A stretch of 54,566 nucleotides of DNA from Patescibacteria group bacterium (GTDB taxonomy: Bacteria; Patescibacteriota; Minisyncoccia; UBA6257; 02-FULL-45-10c), in contig JAGWYA010000001.1 in assembly GCA_018969615.1 (NCBI GenBank), positions 1 to 54,566 of the forward strand, written 5' to 3'. Position 1 is the first letter of the stretch. Each line of letters begins with the position of its first letter. This document shows positions 30,187 to 40,180 of the stretch, piece after piece. A program made the position numbers and the translations under genes. A model generated the notes under the pieces. That model was not told the origin of the DNA. It did no database searches and saw only the letters and a list, made by a program, of their open reading frames with translations.

Positions 30187-33100
30187 ATGGCAGCATCAGA
30201 CCCCGATCACATCATAGCTCCGCACACGCCGGAGCATCTGGGTAAAGAGCTCGCCGCGTCCGTGAAGCTTTCGTTCAATGAGCGGCAGGCCGCCGCCTTC
30301 ATGAAAAAGACGCGGGAGACGTTCGTTCGGACCCGGAAGGTCTATCGCAGCTTGGCGCGCAATATCGACGCACGGACCCAGTATAATCAGGGATTGGAGG
30401 TCCTTTTGGATAATTTTTATATCGTTGACGCCGCGATCACCCAGCTTGCGTCGCGGTGGAAGGAGAAAGAATCGTTGCGCGTTCCGCAGATCGTGGATGC
30501 GGACGGGAAAACGCAGCTTCGCGTCTATATGATCGCGCGCGCGCTAGTGAAGCAGACCAACGGCGCGGTCGGACGGGAAGCGATCCTTTCTTTCTTGAAG
30601 GCGTATCAGCGGACCGCTCCGCTTTCGATCCGGGAGCTGGACATCTTTCCGGACATGCTCCGTTTCGCCCTGACCGAATCGATCGCGCGCTTTATTGAGA
30701 CGAACCTCGCCACGCTGCAGGAAATGAAGGAGGCGGATCGCTGGTATGACCAGATCGTAAAGGCTGGCCGCCGCAAGAACGCCTTTGTGCATCTCAAGAA
30801 GATCACCTCGCGGCTTGCGGCGCAGTACAGTATCATCCCGCAGTCATTCGGTCTGCATTTACTGCATCGGCTTTCTCAGACGGGAAAGGAGGGCGGCATC
30901 CGTATCGTTAGCAAGTGGCTGAAGCTCTCCATTTCCAAGCACGGCGTCAGCCATGCACAGCTTGCGAGCATGAATTCGCGTACGGAGCGGGAACAGATGG
31001 CGATCATCGCCAGTGCGATCTCAAGCCTGCGGTACTTGGGGCAGGTGCGCTGGGACCGGGTTTCGCTCGAATTGAACATGATCGACGCGGTTCTTGCCAA
31101 GGACCCTGCCGGCGCATTTTTGCCGCTGACGGAGGAGACTCGTTCGTTCTACCGGCGGACGATCGTCAGGATCGCCGACCGGACCGGAACCCATGATATT
31201 GAAGTTGCGCGCGAAGCGGTGCGCCTTGCCCGGCATGCCGCGGATACGGTAGCGGGGAACAGCCCTCGGACCGGGCATGTCGGCTATTATCTCATTGATA
31301 CCGGCATCGCCGATCTTGAGGCCGCGCTTTCTTATGAGCCCACTCCGCTGGAACGCCTCAGAGCTTTTATTCTGCGGCATGGAACCCGTGTTTATTTCAG
31401 CTTCATCGGCATCGCGATGCTTTTTTCGTTAGGGGCTCTTTTGGAGGCAAGCGATACGCTCCGGCTTTCTCCCGCTCCTTTTATTGCGATGCTCATCGCG
31501 GGCCTTTTGCTTTCATCCGAGGTCGCGACGGCGCTTGCGCACTTTATTTTCACTCGTGTTTTGAAACCGCGGCCGCTTCCGGCGCTTGATCTTCGCAGGG
31601 GAGTGGGCGAGGAGCGCCGCACGATCGTGGTGGTTCCGTCGATGTTTCGGGGCGGCGGGTTCGCAGAGAAGATAACCCGTCGGCTGGAAACGAACTTTAT
31701 CGGAAATAACGATCCGAATATCTTTTATGCGCTGCTGATGGATTTTCGCGATGCCGATTCGGCTGACATGCCGGATGATGAGGATCGCGTCCGGGAGCTG
31801 GAAGAAGAGATCGCGGCGCTGAATAAACGGTATCCATCGGTTCCGCAGCGATTCTCTCTTTTTTACCGTTCCCGTAAATGGAACGCCGCTGAAGGATGTT
31901 TTATGGGGTGGGAGCGCAAGCGGGGTAAGCTCCGCGAGTTCAATGCGCTGTTGCGGGGGAAGACAACGACCTATAGCGGTGATGCCGCTGCGCGCGCCCG
32001 GGCATACGGGAATGTCCCGTATATCCTTACGCTTGATGAGGATACCGAACTGGTCCGTGATTCCGGAAAGATGCTGATCGGCACGATCGATCATCCGCTG
32101 AACCGTCCGGTCATTGATCCGGTGCGCGCGGTGGTGACGGAGGGATACGGTATCGTCCAGCCGCGTTCAGCGCTGCGGTTCCGCGACGGGAACGCTTCGG
32201 TCTTTTCGAGGCTTTTCGGAAATTTCCCCGGCGTGGATACTTATTCGTTGCTTATCTCCGATCTCCATCAAGATCTGTTCGGCGAAGGGATCTTCCACGG
32301 AAAAGGAGTGTATAACATTGATGCGATCGAAGCGACGATGGGAGACCGTATTCCGGAGAACACCGTTCTTTCGCATGATCTTTTAGAAGGATTATATGCG
32401 CGGGTGGGCATTGCAAGCGATGCACGTATCTTCGAGGGGTTTCCGGCGAATTACCGCGAGTATATGCAGCGTTCGCATCGATGGATCAGGGGTGATTGGC
32501 AGATCATCTCGTGGCTTTTCGGTTCCCGAGGGAGCGTATTTTCGCCGATCGGCCGCTATCGGATCTTCGATAATCTTCGCCGGAGCGTGCTTCCGATCGC
32601 GGCGGTAGGCGGGATCATCGGTGCCGCATGGACCGCGGCGTATGTATCGACGTGGAGCATTCTTATTTTTCTTGCCCTGGGATCAGGCCAGCTCATCTCG
32701 TCATTCCTGACCATCACTGAGCGGACGATCAACTGGCAAAGTTCCATGAGCGCTTTCGCCCGTTTTGAATCTATGGTGAGCGGATTCGTCATCGCACTGA
32801 TCAAAACGGCCTTTCTCGGCATTTTTCTTTTGAATTATGCGGTTATCGCATTCGATGCGATCGTCCGCAGTATGTACCGTCTTTTTGTCTCCAAGCGGAG
32901 ACTGCTCGAATGGCAGACCGCTTATGAGGCGCTCGCCCAGCGGAAGAACTCGCTTTTGGGATTCGTGCGGTTCATGTGGCGGAGCCTCTTTTTCACCGCA
33001 GCATTTTTCTTTATTGAAGTGCATGTCAGCGCATTGAGCGATCCGGCAGCGCTTGCATGGGTGGCGGCATGGCTTGCCGCTCCGTTCTTTGCCGTTTTGA

Positions 33101-36100
33101 TCAGCGCAGAGCCGCGGCAGAAAGATCCGCTTTCAAAGCGTGAACGCCTTTATCTGCGGAAGATCGCGGCACGGACCCATTGGTTCTTTACCGATCTGGT
33201 GACGGAGCAGGACCATTGGCTTGTTCCGGACCATCTCCAGGAGGATCCTCCGAGCAAGCAGCATTCTCACGGCCCCGGCATGTCGCCGACCAATCTGGGC
33301 ATGTATCTTCTCGGCATGTCCTGCGGCCGCGAGCTTGGATTTCTGTCGCTGGAGGAGTATCGCGATCGAATCGAACGGGCGTTCACAAGCCTGGAAAAGC
33401 TCGAGCTGTATCGCGGACATTTCTTTAACTGGTATGAATTGAAGGAACTGACCCCGCTGGCGCCCAAATATGTATCATCGGTCGACAGCGCAAACCTCGC
33501 CCTGTCCCTTCTGTCAGTGCATGCCGCTTTAAAGAGCAGTACTGCGGCTCCGGTCATCGATACGGAAACCTTCGAGGGGTTCCGCGCGCAGCTGATGGTC
33601 TTGCGGGATGGATGCGATACGGCATTGGCGGGGCCATTGGACCGGAACGAGCGCCCCCTGATCGAAGAGATCAAGGCGGCGAGCGGGGAATCCCTTTCAT
33701 TGATCGGCAGGGCTTTTACCGAGGAGATCACGCCGCGCGGAAGCGATTTTATTTGGAGCGGAGTCGTGCATCGCTCCATTCAAATTCGGAATGCGCTTGA
33801 GACCTTGCGTCTTGAGGGGAAAAGCGAACGTTTTGAAGAGATATTCCTTGCGGTGCGCCATATGGAGGTCATTGCGGTCGCGCACCGCGATACCCTAGCG
33901 CATTATGTGGGATATGCGATGGTTCCCGTCGTTTCTTCGGTGGTCAGCAACAGCCGTTTGCATTCTTTGTATCTGAAACTGGCGGCATTCTTACAGAAGG
34001 TTCCGACGATCGATGCCCTGACCGACGGGCGCGTGCGGCGTGAGATCGAAGCGCTTGGCATGGATGAAGCGATCGCGCTTTCCGAACTTCCCCCTCCGGA
34101 GAAGGAACATGCGCGGGCATGGTATGCCGAAGTTCTGGAGCGCTTAGCTCTTGCCGAGCATAATGCCCGGGAGACCGCATACTCTCTTCATACGTCTGCG
34201 GAGAAGGCCGCTGCTTACGCGTACCGGATGGATTTTCGCTTCCTATATAACAAGGAGCGCGGATTGTTCCACATCGGATATAACCATACGACCGGCCGGC
34301 TCGACGAAGCGTTCTATGACCTCTTTGCCTCTGAGGCGAATTCGGCAAGCATCGTCAGTATCGCGAAAAACGATGTTTCGGAAAAACATTGGGGGTATCT
34401 GGGAAGAACGGTTGTAAAGAGCAGCGCCGGCGAAGCGGTGGTCGCCTCATGGGCAGGATCGCTTTTTGAATACCTGGGGACGCTGATCTATTTCGACGTC
34501 CCGGCCGAAAGCTTCTGGGGGACCTCGGCGCGGCATGCGATCGCCGCCCATCAATGGTTCGCGCGACGATACCGTATTCCATGGGGAATGGGCGAATCCG
34601 CATCCTCCCGCCAAGACGCCGAGCAGAATTACCATTATCAGGCATTTGGAGAGCCCTCGCTCGGATATAAGCGGGACCTTTCCGAATCGATCGTGGTTGC
34701 GCCGTATACCAGCGCGCTCGCCCTTTCGTTCGTTCCGCGCGCCGCGCTGATGAATTTCAAGCACCTGGAGCGCGCGGGCGGGTTTGGAAGATACGGATTT
34801 TATGACGCGATCGATTTTACGTTCGCGGAGCATCCCGCGAACCGGGAAGGAGGCGGCCGCCCTGCGCGGGTTTATTATGCGCATCATCAGGGCTTTATCC
34901 TTTCGTCGATCACGAACGTCCTTCGCGATAATTGGGTGCGGAAAATGATAGCCCGGGACCCAAGCATGGATGTCGCTTCGCAGTTATTTGAAGAAAAAAT
35001 GCCGGAGAATATTCCGTTGGAACGCATCAGCGTTGTCGTGCCGCGCGTGACCAAAACCGCGGAGGCGCCGCCGGTCGTTGAAGCGCGTCGCCAGTATCTT
35101 CCTTGGCACACGAAGGAAACCGCGTCGATCTTTATTTCTTCCGATAAGTATCGGTCCCGGATCACGTCTGCCGGCGCGGGGGAGAGCTGTTTTGATGACG
35201 TCTATATTACCCGGCCATCCCGCGATATGCTGCGCGAATCGACCGGAACGTTCTTTTATCTGTATGACAAGGCTAAGAACCGGATCTGGTCGCCGACGTT
35301 CATGCCGACGAAAGATCCCGGCGAGAAACTCTCGGTTTCGGCGGGGGAGCAGCTTATGGTATTTGACCGCCATGCCGATCCGGTTACGTCGTCGCTTGTG
35401 GCGACTCCGCTCCCTCGTGAGAATGGCGAACTGCGTGAACTGACCGTTCTGAACACAGGCGATTCCGACCGGACGCTGACATTCGGGGTTTGCGCGGAGC
35501 TTTCGCTGTCCCGGATCTCTGACGGTGCGGCGAACGAGAACTATGAGCGCCTTTTTGTATCGACTGAAACACAGTGGGACGGTCAGGCGATCATCGCTTC
35601 GCGGCCTGACCCGCATGATCGAAGCCGCACGATCGTCGCCGGATTTCTTCTGGCGAGCGATGCGAAAATTTCCGATCTCCGTACGATCCGCGAGAAGGAG
35701 GTATTCTATGGTTCGCCCCGCCGCATTGCCGCGCCTCCGGTGCTTGCCGATCTGAGCCGCGCCGATCACGCATTCCCTGTACATACGCTCGACAGCGTTG
35801 CCGCATTCGCCGGAAGCGTCCGTTTGCGCCCGCATGAGTCCCGCCGCATTACGCTGGTGTCCGCCGCAGGATACTCAAAGGAGCAGGTTCTTGCGACCCT
35901 GCGGCGATACCGTGACCAAAAGAGCATCCGAAGAGTCATTGAAAATGCCGATCAGGAAGGTTCGCGCTTCTTATCTGACCTCGGGATCGTTTCACAGCAG
36001 GGGTCGGTCTATGGAACGCTTGCGTCGCTCGCGATCGCACGCATGCTGCATAACCGCGATCTGTCGCCCGCAGGGAAGCCGACGCGGCCTTGGGTCTCTC

Positions 36101-38970
36101 CGTTATGGAAAATGGGCATTTCGGGAGTGCGCCCGATCATCCTGCTCTCGGTGGGCGGGGTGACCGATCTTCCTATGGTCCGTCAGCTGCTGGGATGCCA
36201 TGCGTATTTTGCGAAAAAAGGCATCCCGGTCGATATCGTGATCTTCAATACGCATGCGGGCGGCTATTTGAAAACATTTGAAGACGAGATCGAATTTCTT
36301 TTGAACGCGCAGACGCCGCCCGATCCGGCGACCGCAACGAGCAAGGTCTATCATGCCCGTGCCGAACAGCTTCGCGAAGATGAACGCACTGCGCTATTAA
36401 GCGCGGCGGCGATCCGCATCGATGCGAAAAAAGGATTTTTGACCGATGTGGTCGCTCAATTGCAGCGGGAGCACAACAAGGCGATCCCGCCTCAGCGCTT
36501 TGAGCCGCAGCGGGTTTCTTCGGGGAGCGTCTACGAGCCGATCATGCGCACTGATGTTTCAGCGCTTCAGTCGTTCAATGGGATCGGCGGTTATGATCCA
36601 AAGACCCGTGAATATGTGATCGAGCATACCCGCAAAGTACGCCCTCCACGCCCGTGGTCCAATATCATTTCGAATGACCGGATCGGGTTCATCGCGACCG
36701 ATCGCGGCATGTCATTTACCTGGGCGCGGAACAGCCACGACAATAAACTGACCGTTGCTTATAATGATCCGCTTTCCGAATCAAGCGCTGAAGCCTTTTA
36801 TGTGCGCGATGATGCATCGGGAGCATCGGCAAGCCTTACGCCGCTGTTCGGCCCTTCGAATGCGGAATACGAGGTGCGTTTCGGTGAGCAGACCTGCGCC
36901 TATCGGACGAGAGCGCTGGGGATCGATATGGAATTGACGATGTATCTTGATCCGGCCGAGGCCGTGAAATATTATCGCATCGCTTTCACGAATACCGGCG
37001 GCGTTGAAAAGCGCTTGTCCGTGTTCGGATATTTCGAGCTTTTATTGGGAAGTATGCCGAATGAAACGAAGAAACTTTTCTCGCTGACGGCGCATGCCGG
37101 AAAATCGATCGCCGCCGTCCAGAACTATCGCCATACATTCCTTGAAAGCCGGGCGGTTGCCGGAATTGTCGGCGGAGCCGATGTGATCAGCGGCAGCAGG
37201 GAGGAGTTCTTGGGCCGGTTCGGTGACGGGAGCGCCCCCGCTGCGTTAGCGAAAGCAACTCTGAGCGATGCGATCGATACCGGCGATGAGGCTGCCGCCT
37301 CATTCCAAAAGAAGCTCGTGATCCCGGCGGGCGGATCGGCGGTTACTACATTCTTCCTCGGGGAAACGACCGAACCGAATATCGATCATTTTATCCGTTC
37401 CGTTGCCGATGTTTTCGCAGCGGACCGTGCGCTTCGGGATGTCCGAACCGTTCCGGTTGCCCTGGCGCTTCCGGCGTTCGATCTGCCTGATAAGACATTG
37501 ACGACGCTTATGAACCGTTTTCTGCCGCATCAGACCGTTATGTCGCGTATCCATGCGCGGCTCGGATTCTCTCAGATCGGCGGTGCGTTCGGATTCCGCG
37601 ATCAGTTACAGGATGCGCTGGCGGCGCTTTGGTATGATCCGCAGTGGGCGCGGGAGCATATCCTCGCCTGTGCCGCCCATCAGTTCAGGGAGGGCGATGT
37701 CTTATCGTGGTGGATGCCGTATAACAATTTTGGAGCCCGTACGCTTCTGTCCGATCCGCAGTTGTGGCTTCCGTATGTGGCCCTGTCCTATGTCTCGTTT
37801 ACCGGCGACCAGGCGATCCTTGATGAGGTCGTTCCGTATTTGGTCGGCGAGATCCCCGACTGGGAAGAAAGACCGAGCGTCACGAATGTGTTCGAAATAA
37901 GTTCTGAAAAAAGTTCGCTCTATGAGCATCTGATCCGCGCGGTTGAACACTCGCTAACCGCCGGTTCCCATGGATTGCCGCTGATGGGAACGGCCGATTG
38001 GAATGACTCCATGAATCGGGTAGGCAGCGAAGGCGCCGGTGAAAGCGTCTGGCTTGCATGGCTTACTGTCGCCGTATTGGATACCATGAGCAAAGTAACC
38101 GACGAACGAAAGGATCCCGACCGCGCTGCCCGATACCGGTCCCACGCTGAACAGTATCGCGCTGCGCTCGAGCAGGCGGGATGGGATGGCCGCTGGTACC
38201 GGCGTGCTTTTACCGATACCGGCGCGCTGGTCGGCAGCAATGGTTCGCGGGCATTCCGCCTTGATTCGATCGCGCAATCATGGGCGTATTTCACGAACGG
38301 AGCTTCCGATAAAACAAAAGAAGCGCTCCGGTCAGCGAAAGAAGTGCTTGGGATCTATGAAGGCCAGGTGCCTTTGGGCTGGCCGCCGTTATCACGAACC
38401 ACGCTTGATCTGGGAACGATCTCCGATTATCCGCCGGGTGTCCGCGAGAATGCATCGCAGTATGATCATGCGGCGTTATGGCTTGCGCAGGCGCTGTTTG
38501 CGGTGGGCGATCCGGACGCCGGAAAACTGATCCTTGATGCGGTGAATCCTTTCCTTCGCAGTGAAACGCGCGAGAAAGCACTGGTCTATCAGGGAGAACC
38601 GTATGCGGTCGCTGCGGAGATCTATTCATCGCCGACCTATCCGGGCAGAGCGGGATGGACCTGGTATACCGCTTCGGCGGGTGCGTTCTATCGGACCGTG
38701 ATCGAGTATCTTTTGGGTATGATGCGAAGCGGCCAGGCGCTCTCATTCTCGCCGTCGTTTCCTTCCGATTGGCGTTCGGCGCATGTCATGCTTCCGTTCG
38801 GATCGGCCCGGTATTCCATCGAGTACTCAGTGGAGGGCGGAAGCGTTTCATCGGTGGAAGTCCATTGTGATAAAGTTCTTTGCTCGGACGGCGTGGTAAC
38901 GCTCGTCGATGATGCACAAGAGCATACGGTTCAGGTGAAGATCACGCACGCCTCGCAGGGAAAGAAGTGA
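30187..38970 (+). CDS. ndvB: Cyclic beta-1,2-glucan synthase-like giant enzyme (GT84 + glycoamylase-like + GH94)
   Basis: The 2,927-aa protein has the length and order of NdvB/Cgs. The N-terminal region (about 1-380) is helical; membrane helices lie near 400-460. The GT84 glycosyltransferase core follows: IVVVPSMFRGGG, LTLDEDTELV (metal-binding Asp), HGKGVYNID, LSHDLLEG and QRSHRWIRGDWQ (about 480-780), then more helices (800-1000). About 1345-1590 is a glycoamylase-like (DUF3131/GH144-type) domain. The C-terminal part is GH94 phosphorylase-like with the acid ADWNDSMNRVG and YPPGVRENASQYDHAA. Known CGS proteins polymerise UDP-glucose on themselves, set ring size by GH94 and release cyclic glucan. 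That reaction here is inferred. It is a single-gene unit; the NdvA exporter is not adjacent. Confidence 0.9.
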   Translation: MAASDPDHIIAPHTPEHLGKELAASVKLSFNERQAAAFMKKTRETFVRTRKVYRSLARNIDARTQYNQGLEVLLDNFYIVDAAITQLASRWKEKESLRVPQIVDADGKTQLRVYMIARALVKQTNGAVGREAILSFLKAYQRTAPLSIRELDIFPDMLRFALTESIARFIETNLATLQEMKEADRWYDQIVKAGRRKNAFVHLKKITSRLAAQYSIIPQSFGLHLLHRLSQTGKEGGIRIVSKWLKLSISKHGVSHAQLASMNSRTEREQMAIIASAISSLRYLGQVRWDRVSLELNMIDAVLAKDPAGAFLPLTEETRSFYRRTIVRIADRTGTHDIEVAREAVRLARHAADTVAGNSPRTGHVGYYLIDTGIADLEAALSYEPTPLERLRAFILRHGTRVYFSFIGIAMLFSLGALLEASDTLRLSPAPFIAMLIAGLLLSSEVATALAHFIFTRVLKPRPLPALDLRRGVGEERRTIVVVPSMFRGGGFAEKITRRLETNFIGNNDPNIFYALLMDFRDADSADMPDDEDRVRELEEEIAALNKRYPSVPQRFSLFYRSRKWNAAEGCFMGWERKRGKLREFNALLRGKTTTYSGDAAARARAYGNVPYILTLDEDTELVRDSGKMLIGTIDHPLNRPVIDPVRAVVTEGYGIVQPRSALRFRDGNASVFSRLFGNFPGVDTYSLLISDLHQDLFGEGIFHGKGVYNIDAIEATMGDRIPENTVLSHDLLEGLYARVGIASDARIFEGFPANYREYMQRSHRWIRGDWQIISWLFGSRGSVFSPIGRYRIFDNLRRSVLPIAAVGGIIGAAWTAAYVSTWSILIFLALGSGQLISSFLTITERTINWQSSMSAFARFESMVSGFVIALIKTAFLGIFLLNYAVIAFDAIVRSMYRLFVSKRRLLEWQTAYEALAQRKNSLLGFVRFMWRSLFFTAAFFFIEVHVSALSDPAALAWVAAWLAAPFFAVLISAEPRQKDPLSKRERLYLRKIAARTHWFFTDLVTEQDHWLVPDHLQEDPPSKQHSHGPGMSPTNLGMYLLGMSCGRELGFLSLEEYRDRIERAFTSLEKLELYRGHFFNWYELKELTPLAPKYVSSVDSANLALSLLSVHAALKSSTAAPVIDTETFEGFRAQLMVLRDGCDTALAGPLDRNERPLIEEIKAASGESLSLIGRAFTEEITPRGSDFIWSGVVHRSIQIRNALETLRLEGKSERFEEIFLAVRHMEVIAVAHRDTLAHYVGYAMVPVVSSVVSNSRLHSLYLKLAAFLQKVPTIDALTDGRVRREIEALGMDEAIALSELPPPEKEHARAWYAEVLERLALAEHNARETAYSLHTSAEKAAAYAYRMDFRFLYNKERGLFHIGYNHTTGRLDEAFYDLFASEANSASIVSIAKNDVSEKHWGYLGRTVVKSSAGEAVVASWAGSLFEYLGTLIYFDVPAESFWGTSARHAIAAHQWFARRYRIPWGMGESASSRQDAEQNYHYQAFGEPSLGYKRDLSESIVVAPYTSALALSFVPRAALMNFKHLERAGGFGRYGFYDAIDFTFAEHPANREGGGRPARVYYAHHQGFILSSITNVLRDNWVRKMIARDPSMDVASQLFEEKMPENIPLERISVVVPRVTKTAEAPPVVEARRQYLPWHTKETASIFISSDKYRSRITSAGAGESCFDDVYITRPSRDMLRESTGTFFYLYDKAKNRIWSPTFMPTKDPGEKLSVSAGEQLMVFDRHADPVTSSLVATPLPRENGELRELTVLNTGDSDRTLTFGVCAELSLSRISDGAANENYERLFVSTETQWDGQAIIASRPDPHDRSRTIVAGFLLASDAKISDLRTIREKEVFYGSPRRIAAPPVLADLSRADHAFPVHTLDSVAAFAGSVRLRPHESRRITLVSAAGYSKEQVLATLRRYRDQKSIRRVIENADQEGSRFLSDLGIVSQQGSVYGTLASLAIARMLHNRDLSPAGKPTRPWVSPLWKMGISGVRPIILLSVGGVTDLPMVRQLLGCHAYFAKKGIPVDIVIFNTHAGGYLKTFEDEIEFLLNAQTPPDPATATSKVYHARAEQLREDERTALLSAAAIRIDAKKGFLTDVVAQLQREHNKAIPPQRFEPQRVSSGSVYEPIMRTDVSALQSFNGIGGYDPKTREYVIEHTRKVRPPRPWSNIISNDRIGFIATDRGMSFTWARNSHDNKLTVAYNDPLSESSAEAFYVRDDASGASASLTPLFGPSNAEYEVRFGEQTCAYRTRALGIDMELTMYLDPAEAVKYYRIAFTNTGGVEKRLSVFGYFELLLGSMPNETKKLFSLTAHAGKSIAAVQNYRHTFLESRAVAGIVGGADVISGSREEFLGRFGDGSAPAALAKATLSDAIDTGDEAAASFQKKLVIPAGGSAVTTFFLGETTEPNIDHFIRSVADVFAADRALRDVRTVPVALALPAFDLPDKTLTTLMNRFLPHQTVMSRIHARLGFSQIGGAFGFRDQLQDALAALWYDPQWAREHILACAAHQFREGDVLSWWMPYNNFGARTLLSDPQLWLPYVALSYVSFTGDQAILDEVVPYLVGEIPDWEERPSVTNVFEISSEKSSLYEHLIRAVEHSLTAGSHGLPLMGTADWNDSMNRVGSEGAGESVWLAWLTVAVLDTMSKVTDERKDPDRAARYRSHAEQYRAALEQAGWDGRWYRRAFTDTGALVGSNGSRAFRLDSIAQSWAYFTNGASDKTKEALRSAKEVLGIYEGQVPLGWPPLSRTTLDLGTISDYPPGVRENASQYDHAALWLAQALFAVGDPDAGKLILDAVNPFLRSETREKALVYQGEPYAVAAEIYSSPTYPGRAGWTWYTASAGAFYRTVIEYLLGMMRSGQALSFSPSFPSDWRSAHVMLPFGSARYSIEYSVEGGSVSSVEVHCDKVLCSDGVVTLVDDAQEHTVQVKITHASQGKK

Positions 38971-38977
38971 CGGCCGG

Positions 38978-39142
38978 TCAGCTGCTGATCCGATAGGCGA
39001 TCCAAATGCCTGCGACGCCGCCGACGCCCGAAAAGAAGATCGCGGAAAAAGAAAGCAGGTCTCCGCCCCACAGAAGCGGAAGATATCCGCCGATCGTCGC
39101 GCCGATCACCATCCCTCCCCAAATGATCGTTTTGCGTTCCAT
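38978..39142 (-). CDS. Small two-helix membrane protein (54 aa)
   Basis: Not in the ORF track in this frame. It starts MERKTIIWGGMVIGATIGGY, has a second Gly-rich hydrophobic helix (FFSGVGGVAGIWIAYRI) and ends SS-stop. TATACT lies exactly 6 nt before the ATG. The two-helix, Gly-rich form resembles a small hairpin envelope protein; no function is known. It is divergent from the lysozyme-inhibitor-like gene. Confidence 0.7.
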   Translation of the reverse strand: MERKTIIWGGMVIGATIGGYLPLLWGGDLLSFSAIFFSGVGGVAGIWIAYRISS

Positions 39143-39148
39143 GCACCC

Positions 39149-39154
39149 AGTATA
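39149..39154 (-). promoter_or_regulatory. -10 box of the 54-aa membrane protein
   Basis: TGG-TATACT then gggtgc (6 nt) and the ATG at 39142: leaderless spacing with an extended -10. Confidence 0.6.
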
Positions 39155-39183
39155 CCATGCGCGGAATACCGGCCGTTCATTTT

Positions 39184-39211
39184 TTGAACGATCCGTTTTT
39201 GGGCGTATACT
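39184..39211 (+). promoter_or_regulatory. Promoter of the MliC-like gene
   Basis: TTGAAC, 16-nt spacer, TATACT, then 6 nt (tacggt) and the ATG at 39218. Both elements are good matches and predict a message starting at the ATG. Confidence 0.7.
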
Positions 39212-39217
39212 TACGGT

Positions 39218-40138
39218 ATGAAACGATCGGTATTCTTTTTTCTTATTGCCGCGGTCATGAGCGCGGGATATTTTGCATGGCTCTTTTTCTCTGCGCCCCG
39301 CATTTCCGTAACGGTTCCGATCGCCAGTGTTTCATATGTATGCGACGCCGGAAAAACGATCCAGGCGGATTATTATACGGGGGTTTCCCGGTCAGGCGCT
39401 CCCGGACAGCCTCCGGTCCCCGGCGGCAGCGTTCATATCGTTTTAAGCGACGGACGGGATCTGATACTGCCGCAGACGCTCTCCGCATCGGGCATCCGTT
39501 ATTCCGACGGCGATCCGTCGGTGCCGGGAAACGAATCGATCGTTTTCTGGTCAAAAGGGAATACCGCGTTCGTTTTGGAACACAATAGCGATATGACCTA
39601 TCGGGGATGTATTAAAGTCGTTCCTGACACGGGAGGAACGCCGCAGACCTATGAAAGCGGCTCGAATGGTTTTTCGATCAGGTATCCTGCGGGCTATACG
39701 GCCGATCAGACGTATGTGTATACGGAACTGGGCCCGAATACTTCGATCGCCGGCGTGAAGTTTACGATCCCTTCCGCTCTTGCCTCCGGAACGAACTTAA
39801 GTTCCGGATCATATATCTCAGTGGAAGAGATCCCGAATACGCACGAGTGTACCGCCGGTCTTTTTCTTCCGCCGGGCGTGAGATCGGGCGCTCCGCTCAC
39901 GATAACCGATCAGGGGACGACCTATTCGGTCGCCAGTTCGACGGATGCGGCGGTGGGAAACCGCTATGAAGAGGATGTGTATGCGATCCCGGGAACGGAT
40001 CCCTGCATCGCTGTCCGCTATTTCATTCATTGGAGCGTCCTTGAGAACTATCCGCAGGGGAGCGTCAATTCTTTCGATCGCGACTCGCTTCTTGCGCAAT
40101 TTGATGCGGTCCGCCGGACGCTGACGCTGGGGCAGTGA
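39218..40138 (+). CDS. Secreted protein with MliC-like lysozyme inhibitor domain
   Basis: The 306-aa protein has a signal anchor (residues about 4-25). Residues about 35-135 match the MliC/PliC layout: VSYVCDAGKTIQADYYTG, VHIVLSDGRDLILPQTLSAS (the SASG-x-RY loop that enters the lysozyme active site), VFWSKGNTAFVLEH, and the second Cys in YRGCIKV, giving the expected disulfide. A second domain (about 145-305) has NGFSIRYPAGY and two more Cys. It likely protects the cell from lysozyme or lytic enzymes in its host niche. It heads a run of secreted genes. Confidence 0.82.
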   Translation: MKRSVFFFLIAAVMSAGYFAWLFFSAPRISVTVPIASVSYVCDAGKTIQADYYTGVSRSGAPGQPPVPGGSVHIVLSDGRDLILPQTLSASGIRYSDGDPSVPGNESIVFWSKGNTAFVLEHNSDMTYRGCIKVVPDTGGTPQTYESGSNGFSIRYPAGYTADQTYVYTELGPNTSIAGVKFTIPSALASGTNLSSGSYISVEEIPNTHECTAGLFLPPGVRSGAPLTITDQGTTYSVASSTDAAVGNRYEEDVYAIPGTDPCIAVRYFIHWSVLENYPQGSVNSFDRDSLLAQFDAVRRTLTLGQ

Positions 40139-40166
40139 GCTTTTTGCGCGCTCAGGGAAGGAGGAC

Positions 40167-40172
40167 TATACT
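40167..40172 (+). promoter_or_regulatory. -10 box upstream of the gene at 40181
   Basis: TATACT followed by 8 nt and the ATG. A GGAAGGAGG run just upstream of the box lies before the predicted transcription start, so it cannot serve as a ribosome-binding site for this message. Confidence 0.5.
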
Positions 40173-40180
40173 GGATACAT

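Noticed and set aside
31021-37950. Many minus-strand and alternate-frame ORFs within the glucan synthase gene
   Set aside because: They are shadows of a long, biased coding frame; none has conserved motifs or its own promoter.
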